A stretch of 11,216 bases of DNA from Chloroflexota bacterium (GTDB lineage: Bacteria; Chloroflexota; Dehalococcoidia; Tepidiformales; Tepidiformaceae), in NCBI GenBank assembly GCA_963169135.1, contig CAUJEQ010000035.1:1-11216 (forward strand), read 5' to 3'. How positions within the stretch are numbered: position 1 is the stretch's first letter; every line of letters begins with the position of its first letter. This document shows positions 6,295 through 11,216 of this stretch, in pieces. Position numbers and translations under genes: made by a program. The notes under the pieces were generated by a model, which did not search any database, was not told the origin of the DNA, and was given only the letters and a program-made list of their open reading frames with translations.

Positions 6295-6714
6295 TCATCT
6301 CCTCGTGGCGGTGTTGGGGGTGAGTGCGTGGCGGCGAAGCACCTGGGCGATTGCCGGCAGGATGGCGGCGGAGCGGCCGCTGGCCACGGCGAGGGAAATG
6401 TAGGTCTGCCCCACGACGCTGCAAATGAGCCGGTCGACGTTGCCGGGGCCAGAGATGAGGACATGGTCGAGGTGACTGCCGGCGAGCTGGCGGCCCATGC
6501 CGCGGAGGTCGCCATCGACCGGGAGTGCCTCTGCGCGAAGGGCCACGAAACTGGCGAGGGCTGCATCGCGCGCCGGTTCGGTTGAGCCGGATGCTGCCAG
6601 GGCCGTGCCGGCGGTATCACAGACGAGGGCCGACCGCACGCCTTCGATAGCGGCAACTGCCGAGGCGAGCCGTGATGCCACGGCCCGGTCCAGGGTTGCA
6701 GTTGAATTCGCCAT
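6295..6714 (-). CDS. Roadblock/LC7-like protein 1
   Basis: From ATG 6714 the protein has 139 residues. The pattern is a helix (L-A-S-A-V-A-A-I-E-G-V-R-S), strand A-L-V-C-D-T-A-G-T-A-L-A-A-S, a helix, a strand pair with D-H-V-L-I-S-G and D-R-L-I-C-S-V-V-G, Y-I-S-L-A-V-A-S-G, and a closing helix. This is the roadblock/LC7 order, though the sequence is diverged from roadblock protein 2. The start at 6714 follows GGAGG with 8-nt spacing; a longer frame from ATG 6729 would begin inside that Shine-Dalgarno and is disfavoured. The stop overlaps a potential ATG of the next gene (ATGA at 6298-6295), indicating coupling. It lies 33 nt behind the HAMP receptor gene and could bind that receptor or the tandem DUF4388 protein. 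Confidence 0.75.
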   Translation of the reverse strand: MANSTATLDRAVASRLASAVAAIEGVRSALVCDTAGTALAASGSTEPARDAALASFVALRAEALPVDGDLRGMGRQLAGSHLDHVLISGPGNVDRLICSVVGQTYISLAVASGRSAAILPAIAQVLRRHALTPNTATRR

Positions 6715-6747
6715 CTCGCCGGCCTCCATGTGATTACGCTACCGGGC

Positions 6748-7974
6748 TCAGGCTGCGGCCCGGCGCTGGCGCAGCCGCTCGATGGCGGAGCGCAGGCTGG
6801 CCTGCATACGGCGGAGCGATTCGGCGAGCTGGCCGACCTCGTTGCGTCCTTCCACGTCGATGTCGACATCGAGTTCGCCAAGGCTCATGCGGTCCGCGAC
6901 TTCGGCAAGGTGCTTGAGCGGCCGGGTGATTGTGGCGGAGATGAAGACGGCGAGTGCCAGGGCGAGGAGGACGACCAGTGCGGCGGCCCCACCGTAGGTG
7001 ATGAACTCCTGTTGGGCTGCGTCGGTGCGAGAGGTGAACTGGGCGTCGAGGGTCTCCTGCGCGGCTGCGAGCAGCTGGTTGGAGGTGTCGATGGCGCTGC
7101 CCCCAAGGAGGAAGTACCCCTCAGCGGCAGTGGTCGAGAGGGTGTCGGCCTCGACGATGCCGGTGCTGGTAGAGTCGGCGAACACCGAGCGCGACGTTTC
7201 GGCGCGGCGGGCAATGGGGCGGAGCGTGGCTTCGAAATCGGGGTTTGCGCCCATGGCAGTCTCAAGCGAGCGAGCCAGCGTATCGGCGTGGGCGGCGGCG
7301 ATGCTCATCTGGGCGGTGAGGAACTGCTTCTGTTCGGCGGTGGCGGGGAGGCCCTGGCGCGAAATGAGCGCAGCGGTGCCGTAGCTGCGGGCCTGGGAGA
7401 GCGCCTCGGTGAGCCGTGGGAGCGAGTCGGTGAGGGCGACAATCACGCTGCGGCTATCGAGGTCCGGGTCGAGGACCAGTTTCGATTCGATGGCGACGGT
7501 GGAGAGGAGGGGGAAGACGCCCTGCTGGATGATTCGCGTATGTGCGTCGTTTGCTTCGGTCGCGCTGGACTGCATGTCCTTGACCTTCGGCCACTGCTCG
7601 TTCAGGAACTGGACGTAGGCGGATGTCTGGAAATCTTCGCCATGGCGGGAATCAAGTTCGTTGATGATTGCCAGCGCGGAGTCGGCGGCGGCGGCCGTGC
7701 GGACCATGTTGTCGCGGGAGAACTCGTCGCCGCTGAGGACGCGCTGGACAAGCCCGCGATGGACCTGGACTTCGCGCAGGAAGGGGATGATGGCGGAGAC
7801 GTAGTCGAGGCCATCGGCTTCGGCACTTGCCTGGTCCTGGGTATCGGCTCTCTGCTGGTACTGGACGAACAGAAGCGCCGCGATGGGCAGCGCAAGCACG
7901 ACCACGATCAGGCCGAGTTTGCTGGAGATCCCGAGGTTCGCGATAGCGGAAAAACCGGGCAAGTGACGTCGCAT
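6748..7974 (-). CDS. HAMP-domain transmembrane receptor with long extracytoplasmic sensor region and no output domain
   Basis: From ATG 7974 the protein has 408 residues. Transmembrane segment 1 is about 20-38 and segment 2 about 328-346. The roughly 290 residues between them are mostly helical and extracytoplasmic; R-G-L-V-Q-R-V-L-S-G-D near 73-83 resembles nitrate/nitrite-sensing (NIT) and related four-helix sensor domains. Residues 347-399 are a HAMP domain with the conserved proline (T-R-P-L, P352) and the N-E-V-G-Q-L motif (about 378-383). The chain then ends within about ten residues, in a basic tail. Chemoreceptors and sensor kinases of this build normally continue into a methyl-accepting, kinase or cyclase domain; none is present. 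The ATG at 7974 has GGAGGG four nt upstream, whereas the longer frame from 8088 has no such site. It is first in the cassette and probably supplies the input signal; the ligand is unknown. Confidence 0.85.
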   Translation of the reverse strand: MRRHLPGFSAIANLGISSKLGLIVVVLALPIAALLFVQYQQRADTQDQASAEADGLDYVSAIIPFLREVQVHRGLVQRVLSGDEFSRDNMVRTAAAADSALAIINELDSRHGEDFQTSAYVQFLNEQWPKVKDMQSSATEANDAHTRIIQQGVFPLLSTVAIESKLVLDPDLDSRSVIVALTDSLPRLTEALSQARSYGTAALISRQGLPATAEQKQFLTAQMSIAAAHADTLARSLETAMGANPDFEATLRPIARRAETSRSVFADSTSTGIVEADTLSTTAAEGYFLLGGSAIDTSNQLLAAAQETLDAQFTSRTDAAQQEFITYGGAAALVVLLALALAVFISATITRPLKHLAEVADRMSLGELDVDIDVEGRNEVGQLAESLRRMQASLRSAIERLRQRRAAA

Positions 7975-8080
7975 GTTCCCTCCAAGGTTGCCCGGGCGAA
8001 TGTGGAAGGGGATCCCGGGCAAGGCCGGGCACGCAATCGCCCGGCAAATCCCTGCTATCTCCAGAATCGACGCCCGGCGT

Positions 8081-8106
8081 CCACGCAAAAGGTGGCAAGT
8101 GCGTGG
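8081..8106. promoter_or_regulatory. 7-bp inverted repeat upstream of the receptor cassette
   Basis: CCACGCA (8081-8087) and TGCGTGG (8100-8106) are perfect inverse complements separated by 12 nt. The pair lies about 107 nt upstream of the receptor ATG, in the 195-nt gap following the DUF4242 gene. It could be an operator or a leader hairpin. No convincing promoter hexamers were found around it. Confidence 0.3.
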
Positions 8107-8169
8107 AGCAGCAGGCGCAGGCGCGGAAACGTTGCGGGGACAGGGTGAAACGGGGCAGCCCGGGCCGGG

Positions 8170-8439
8170 TCAGCCGTGGAGATAGGTATCCGGGAGCATC
8201 TCAGTCACCTCGCGGACGTCATCGCAAGGGATGCGGGCGACGCGGGCGTGTTCTTCAAGTTGCTGAGGGTTCACGGCATCGTAGATGCAATCGAGGCGGC
8301 CGGCTTCCTGGTCCCAGTAGGAGCGGACCCACTTGAGGCCGGGGAACTGTGGCGCGCAAACGATCGCCCTGAAGGATGCGGCGTCGAGGTCTTCCCGGGA
8401 GATTTCTCCGACATCGCGGCGAATCCTGTAGAGCGGCAT
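8170..8439 (-). CDS. DUF4242 family small protein (SCO4226 nickel-binding-protein-like)
   Basis: From ATG 8439 the protein has 89 residues and begins M-P-L-Y-R-I-R-R-D-V, the usual DUF4242 start. Further hallmarks are L-D-A-A-S near 18-22, P-G-L-K-W-V-R-S-Y-W in the middle, a strand with C-I-Y-D-A, then L-E-E-H-A-R-V-A-R-I-P and E-V-T-E-M-L-P. These small ferredoxin-like-fold proteins include Streptomyces SCO4226, described as nickel binding; most have no known role, and metal binding here is not shown by the sequence. A longer frame from ATG 8454 adds five residues (M-G-Y-G-P) outside the family consensus; GGGG about 10 nt before 8439 makes the inner start acceptable, but the choice is not certain. 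It sits 195 nt upstream of the receptor cassette on the same strand. Confidence 0.8.
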   Translation of the reverse strand: MPLYRIRRDVGEISREDLDAASFRAIVCAPQFPGLKWVRSYWDQEAGRLDCIYDAVNPQQLEEHARVARIPCDDVREVTEMLPDTYLHG

Positions 8440-8516
8440 TGGTCCATACCCCATTCAAATCAAGGACAGTCTAGCGCGCGGGTGCAACGGTTCTGCCGGG
8501 CGGATCTCACACGAAG

Positions 8517-9179
8517 CTAGATTTCCGAGGGATCGACGGGTTCGAGCACGGACTGGAGGTCGCTTGCGCGGATGCGGAGCGCGCGCTGACCGGCGAGGCG
8601 GCTCGCGCGGAGGCGGCCCGAGCGGATCCAGGCGCGGACGGTCTGGACGTGGACACCGAGGTAGTCGGCGGCCCCTTCGGGCGAGTACAGCTTTTCGGGG
8701 CCGGTGGGGCCGGCTTTCTGGTCACGGGCGAATGACTCGACCTGGTCTGGAGTCACGCCGAGTTCGCCGAAAACGCGTGCCGGCAGCCCTTCCTTCCAGC
8801 GCATGAAGGCGAGGAGATACACGAGCTCATCGATCCGCTTGCGGCCGCCGCGGCGCGCTTCTTCGGCGAGGGCACGGGAGAAGCGGACTACGTCATCGGC
8901 GAGGACGACGTGGCCGGCGGGACCGCGCGGCAGTGTCCGTTCGACCACCTCTTCGATCAGGCTGACGTCGATGGTCAGCGGGCCGAACTGAAAGAAGCCG
9001 AAGCGCGCGAAGCGGCGAAGGAAAACGAGGAAGTGGAGGTCGACGGTGACCTGGTTGGCGCCGAGACGAAGGGCCTCGTTGGCGCATTCCAGTCCGAGCT
9101 CCTCAAGGAAGCGGTCGTTAGCCTCGCCCAGCGAACAGGACTCGACCCACCGCAGCGTTTCTTCGCGTACCCCTGGCAT
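8517..9179 (-). CDS. HTH_17 (excisionase/MerR-type) DNA-binding protein with Clp-N-like helical region
   Basis: From ATG 9179 the protein has 220 residues. Residues about 164-214 form an excisionase-family helix-turn-helix: L-Y-S-P-E-G-A-A-D-Y-L-G-V-H-V-Q-T-V-R-A-W-I-R-S-G-R-L, followed by L-R-I-R-A-S-D-L. Residues about 84-150 (V-V-L-A-D-D-V-V-R-F-S-R-A-L-A-E-E-A...I-D-E-L-V-Y-L-L-A-F...A-R-V-F-G-E-L-G-V) resemble a Clp N-terminal repeat, the peptide-binding helical domain of Clp ATPases, here without any ATPase. The N-terminus is helical and unrecognised. It probably is a transcription regulator whose N-terminal half senses a ligand or protein. The frame is open upstream to an ATG at 9221 and a TTG at 9227, but an 11-bp inverted repeat at 9182-9213 suggests that stretch is regulatory. 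It is divergent from the acyl-CoA dehydrogenase pair. Confidence 0.75.
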   Translation of the reverse strand: MPGVREETLRWVESCSLGEANDRFLEELGLECANEALRLGANQVTVDLHFLVFLRRFARFGFFQFGPLTIDVSLIEEVVERTLPRGPAGHVVLADDVVRFSRALAEEARRGGRKRIDELVYLLAFMRWKEGLPARVFGELGVTPDQVESFARDQKAGPTGPEKLYSPEGAADYLGVHVQTVRAWIRSGRLRASRLAGQRALRIRASDLQSVLEPVDPSEI

Positions 9180-9181
9180 CC

Positions 9182-9213
9182 GGGTCTCAGTGTGACATGG
9201 GTCACTCAGACCC
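9182..9213. promoter_or_regulatory. 11-bp inverted repeat before the HTH gene (candidate operator or leader hairpin)
   Basis: GGGTCTCAGTG (9182-9192) and CACTCAGACCC (9203-9213) are inverse complements at 10 of 11 positions, separated by 10 nt. A second, nested pairing GTGAC/GTCAC (9192-9196, 9201-9205) is offset by one base. The repeat lies immediately upstream of ATG 9179, where a self-regulating repressor would be expected to bind. Confidence 0.5.
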
Positions 9214-9223
9214 ACAACCATAG

Positions 9224-9242
9224 ACAACGTTGTACAACATTA
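9224..9242. promoter_or_regulatory. Overlapping palindromes in the divergent promoter region (candidate operator)
   Basis: GTTGTACAAC (9229-9238) and ACAACGTTGT (9224-9233) are each perfect 10-bp palindromes and overlap. The longer AACGTTGTACAACATT (9227-9242) is symmetric except for one mismatched pair. The site lies just upstream of the plus-strand -35 element and between the divergent genes, a typical operator position for either direction. Confidence 0.5.
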
Positions 9243-9247
9243 AACGC

Positions 9248-9275
9248 TTGAAAACGCGAAAAATGGTGCTAGGGT
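9248..9275 (+). promoter_or_regulatory. Predicted promoter of the acyl-CoA dehydrogenase pair
   Basis: TTGAAA (9248-9253) as -35 and TAGGGT (9270-9275) as -10 are 16 nt apart, with TG one base before the -10 (extended -10 form). The predicted transcript would start near 9282, about 25 nt before ATG 9308. This segment is AT-richer than its surroundings. Confidence 0.5.
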
Positions 9276-9307
9276 GGGCGGAGCTTCAGAACCACAGAGG
9301 AAACGTG

Positions 9308-10483
9308 ATGACCGCAACCATGAGCAGAGACGTGCTGGCCGCAGAGATGATCGATCTCTTTGGTGAGCGCGCAGGGACCTACGACCGGGAGAACCGGTTC
9401 TTCAGTGAGGACTTCGAGGAACTCCGCGCGAGCGGATACCTGAAGATGGCGATCCCGGAGGAGTTCGGGGGGCTGGGTTATACCCTGGCCCAGGTGTGCA
9501 GCCAGCAGCGTCGCCTGGCGTACCGGGCGCCGGCGACGGCGCTCGCGACGAACATGCACCTGTACTGGACGGGTGTAGCCGCTGACATGCGGCGGATGGG
9601 GGACAGCAGCCTCGAGTGGTTGCTGAAGGAAGCAGCCGCGGGTGAGGTGTTCGCCGCCGGCCATGGGGAAGCTGGAAACGACATGCCGCTGTTCCTCTCG
9701 ACGGCACGGGCGGAGCGGGTTGAGGGCGGATACCGATTCTGGGGCCGCAAGCAGTTCGGCAGCCTGACTCCGGTGTGGACCCGGCTCGGGATCCACGCGA
9801 TGGATACAAGTGACGCGACCGCGCCCCAGATCGTCCACGCGTTCATGCCGCGGGATACGGAGGGCTATCGGATCGAAGAGACCTGGGACACGCTCGGGAT
9901 GCGGGCGACCCGGAGCGACGACACGGTGCTCGAAGGCGCCTTCGTGCCGGACCGGTACATCGCGCGCGTGATTCCGGCGGGCACGGCAGACCTGTTCGTG
10001 CTGTCCATCTTCGGATGGGCCCAGCCAACCTTCGCGAGCATCTACCTTGGCATCGCACGCCGCGCTATCGACCTGGCGGTGCAGACGGCGCACAAACGGA
10101 CGTCGCTCGCACTGACGCGGCCGATGGCGTATCACCCCGAAGTCCAGCACGCCATCGCGGAGATGACGTTTGCGTTCGACGGGGCAGAGGCGCAGGTGGA
10201 GAAGGTCGCGGACGAGTGGTCGCGCGGAGTGGACCACGGCGCTACCTGGCCCGGAAAGCTCGTCTCGGCGAAGCACAACGCGGTGGAGGCGGCGAAGCTC
10301 GTGGTGGACAAGGCGATGGCGATTTCGGGCGGCAGCGGGATGTTCAAGGGGAGCGAACTCGAACGGCTCTACCGCGACGTCCGCTGCGGCGGCTTCCACC
10401 CGGCGAACAGCATCCTGGCCCCTGAGATCGTGGGGAAGGTCACGCTCGGCATCGACCTGGGCGAGGCCCCGCGCTGGGGGTAG
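9308..10483 (+). CDS. Acyl-CoA dehydrogenase-fold flavoprotein 1
   Basis: From ATG 9308 (AGAGG seven nt upstream) the protein has 391 residues, the normal length of the family. P-E-E-F-G-G-L-G (50-57) in the N-terminal helical domain, T-L-G-M-R-A-T-R-S-D-D (195-205) in the middle beta domain, and G-G-S-G-M...E-R-L-Y-R-D-V-R (341-359) in the C-terminal helical domain show an FAD-dependent acyl-CoA dehydrogenase fold. The usual catalytic glutamate near the C-terminus (the Y-E-G-T region of medium-chain enzymes) is replaced by G-G-F-H-P (361-365), and the alternative isovaleryl-type position reads H-K-R-T-S. The G-R-K-Q-F-G-S-L segment recalls the DszC-like branch of flavin monooxygenases. It may be an atypical dehydrogenase, a non-catalytic subunit partnered with the next gene, or an oxygenase. 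A longer frame from 9230 lies within promoter DNA and is rejected. Confidence 0.9.
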   Translation: MTATMSRDVLAAEMIDLFGERAGTYDRENRFFSEDFEELRASGYLKMAIPEEFGGLGYTLAQVCSQQRRLAYRAPATALATNMHLYWTGVAADMRRMGDSSLEWLLKEAAAGEVFAAGHGEAGNDMPLFLSTARAERVEGGYRFWGRKQFGSLTPVWTRLGIHAMDTSDATAPQIVHAFMPRDTEGYRIEETWDTLGMRATRSDDTVLEGAFVPDRYIARVIPAGTADLFVLSIFGWAQPTFASIYLGIARRAIDLAVQTAHKRTSLALTRPMAYHPEVQHAIAEMTFAFDGAEAQVEKVADEWSRGVDHGATWPGKLVSAKHNAVEAAKLVVDKAMAISGGSGMFKGSELERLYRDVRCGGFHPANSILAPEIVGKVTLGIDLGEAPRWG

Positions 10484-10512
10484 CCGGCGACCGGGATGCG
10501 ATTCCTCCTGCA

Positions 10513-10543
10513 GTGGCCCCGCCGGCCGAACCGGCGGGGCCAC
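10513..10543 (+). promoter_or_regulatory. Strong 13-bp hairpin between the two dehydrogenase genes
   Basis: GTGGCCCCGCCGG (10513-10525) and CCGGCGGGGCCAC (10531-10543) pair perfectly around a 5-nt loop, CCGAA. No T-run follows (ACCAATCC), so it is not a standard intrinsic terminator. It may reduce read-through, stabilise the upstream message or adjust the ratio of the two subunits. The next gene starts 34 nt later. Confidence 0.6.
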
Positions 10544-10577
10544 ACCAATCCAAGAACGAGGCACGGAAAGGGAACAC

Positions 10578-11216
10578 TTGAACACGCAAGACTGGCTCCA
10601 CATCGTCGATGAGATCGGGCCTCAGTTTGCCGTGAGCGCGACCGCGAGAGACGCCGGCGACACATTCGTGGCCGACCACTATCCGATCTTGAAGGAGCGC
10701 GGGCTGATCTCGGCACTGGTGCCGGAGGAGTTCGGCGGCGGCGGGGCGAGCTACTCGACGATGGCGGCAATCCTGCGCAGGCTGGGCTACCACGATGGCT
10801 CGACGGCCCTTGCGCTCTCGATGCACCAGCATCTCGTGGCCGCGCAGGTGTTCAACCATCGCAACGGGCGGCCGGCGCCGCTCCTCCCGCGAGTGGCCCA
10901 GGAGCGGATCGTCCTGGTCAGTACCGGAGCGCGCGACTGGATGGAATCCAACGGGCGGGCGGAAAGCGTCGAGGGGGGTTTCAGGGTCTCGGCCCGGAAG
11001 GCGTTCGCCAGCGGCAGCCCGGCGGGGGCGGTCGCGGTCACGAGTGCGCCCTACGACCACCCGGACGAGGGGCCGCAGGTGTTGCACTTCGGTGTGCCGC
11101 TCAATGCGGACGGCATCTCCCTCGATGATGACTGGTACGTCCACGGGATGCGGGCGACGGGCTCGCGCACGATCATCATGGAGAACGTGTTCGTACCGGA
11201 GGGCGCCGTTTCGCTG
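10578..11216 (+). CDS. Acyl-CoA dehydrogenase-fold flavoprotein 2, N-terminal part (cut by window end)
   Basis: The frame begins at TTG 10578 with AAGGG about 5 nt upstream and runs 213 codons to the window edge with no stop. L-V-P-E-E-F-G-G-G-G (47-56) matches the same region of the preceding protein, and G-M-R-A-T-G-S-R (190-197), followed by V-F-V-P-E-G-A, matches its middle domain, so the two are paralogues. Between them R-K-A-F-A-S-G-S-P corresponds to the R-K-Q-F-G-S-L segment of protein 1. The canonical T-E-x-x-x-G-S-D flavin loop is not obvious; S-T-G-A-R-D-W-M-E-S-N-G occupies the place. The catalytic region lies outside the window. It follows dehydrogenase 1 by 94 nt on the same strand, so the two may form one operon and possibly one mixed complex. 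Confidence 0.9.
   Translation, partial: MNTQDWLHIVDEIGPQFAVSATARDAGDTFVADHYPILKERGLISALVPEEFGGGGASYSTMAAILRRLGYHDGSTALALSMHQHLVAAQVFNHRNGRPAPLLPRVAQERIVLVSTGARDWMESNGRAESVEGGFRVSARKAFASGSPAGAVAVTSAPYDHPDEGPQVLHFGVPLNADGISLDDDWYVHGMRATGSRTIIMENVFVPEGAVSL

Noticed and set aside
5321..6403. Plus-strand open frame of about 360 codons opposite the tandem DUF4388 gene
   Set aside because: It is compositionally biased and covers an internally duplicated protein on the other strand that fits the operon.
6290..6424. N-terminal extension of the tandem DUF4388 protein to 6424
   Set aside because: It overlaps roadblock gene 1 in another frame and is Arg/Pro/His-rich; the GAGGAG before 6298/6289 marks the real start.
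7975..8088. N-terminal extension of the HAMP receptor to 8088
   Set aside because: GGAGGG stands directly before ATG 7974, and the extension has no transmembrane or signal character that the protein needs.
6730..8148. Plus-strand open frame of about 472 codons opposite the HAMP receptor
   Set aside because: It lies opposite a clear HAMP receptor gene with a strong ribosome-binding site; its product is low-complexity and without a recognisable domain.
8455..8516. Minus-strand promoter for the DUF4242 gene using TAGACT (about 8468-8473) as -10
   Set aside because: No acceptable -35 hexamer lies 16-18 nt upstream (CGGCAG at that place), so the match is too weak to report.
9216..9245. Minus-strand promoter for the HTH gene using TATGGT (9221-9216) as -10
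   Set aside because: The -35 region reads TTTAAT or GTTTAA; the match is poor, though the palindromes would overlap it if it is real.
10513..10543. Rho-independent terminator
   Set aside because: The stem is excellent but no T-run follows on either strand, and the next gene starts shortly after.
9269..10603. Minus-strand open frame of about 444 codons opposite dehydrogenase 1
   Set aside because: It is an antisense shadow of a full-length acyl-CoA dehydrogenase-fold gene and is His/Arg/Pro-rich.

Overview
This is a GC-rich bacterial window, coding almost end to end. Menaquinone genes, DUF4388 (PATAN) and roadblock signalling proteins, a YvlD-type holin-like membrane protein and paired acyl-CoA dehydrogenases together suggest Chloroflexota (for example a Tepidiformia/Dehalococcoidia or Thermomicrobia relative). 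That placement is inferred from gene content and protein style; no rRNA or marker gene in the window proves it.

Layout. (1) Positions 2-244 (+) hold the C-terminal end of a probable PPOX-type flavin protein. (2) About 262-681 is a small decayed mobile-element remnant: a truncated Y1/REP-associated tyrosine transposase on the minus strand, bracketed by 22-bp inverted repeats that match at 21 of 22 positions. (3) From 8439 down to 683 almost everything reads on the minus strand. In transcription order the genes are a DUF4242 protein, a HAMP receptor without an output domain, a roadblock protein, a protein with two tandem DUF4388-like units, a second roadblock protein, a DUF4388-winged-helix protein, a holin-like membrane protein, UbiE/MenG, MenA and an MBL-fold hydrolase. 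(4) Upstream of these, 8517-9179 (-) encodes a protein joining a Clp-N-like helical region to an excisionase-type HTH. It is divergent from two acyl-CoA dehydrogenase-fold genes on the plus strand: 9308-10483 and 10578 to the window end.

How the parts may work together. Genes 7974 to 3968 form a tight cassette. Gaps are about 10-35 nt, and roadblock 1 ends in a 4-nt ATGA that also offers a start for the next gene. The arrangement reads as membrane input (HAMP receptor) passed to roadblock and PATAN adaptor proteins. No kinase, chemotaxis output domain or small GTPase is encoded here, so the output partner must lie elsewhere. This cassette is the best candidate for an undescribed system. UbiE and MenA catalyse the last two steps of menaquinone synthesis and are coupled by a GTGA overlap. 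The divergent 9180-9307 region carries two inverted repeats and a plausible plus-strand promoter, which suggests the HTH protein controls the dehydrogenase pair and itself.

Start sites were moved inward from the longest reading frame where a Shine-Dalgarno sequence or neighbouring gene argued for it (6714, 6289, 7974, 8439, 9179, 9308). The second dehydrogenase begins with TTG. No tRNA, rRNA, CRISPR array or riboswitch was seen. No gene-free stretch exceeds 300 bases apart from the decayed element.
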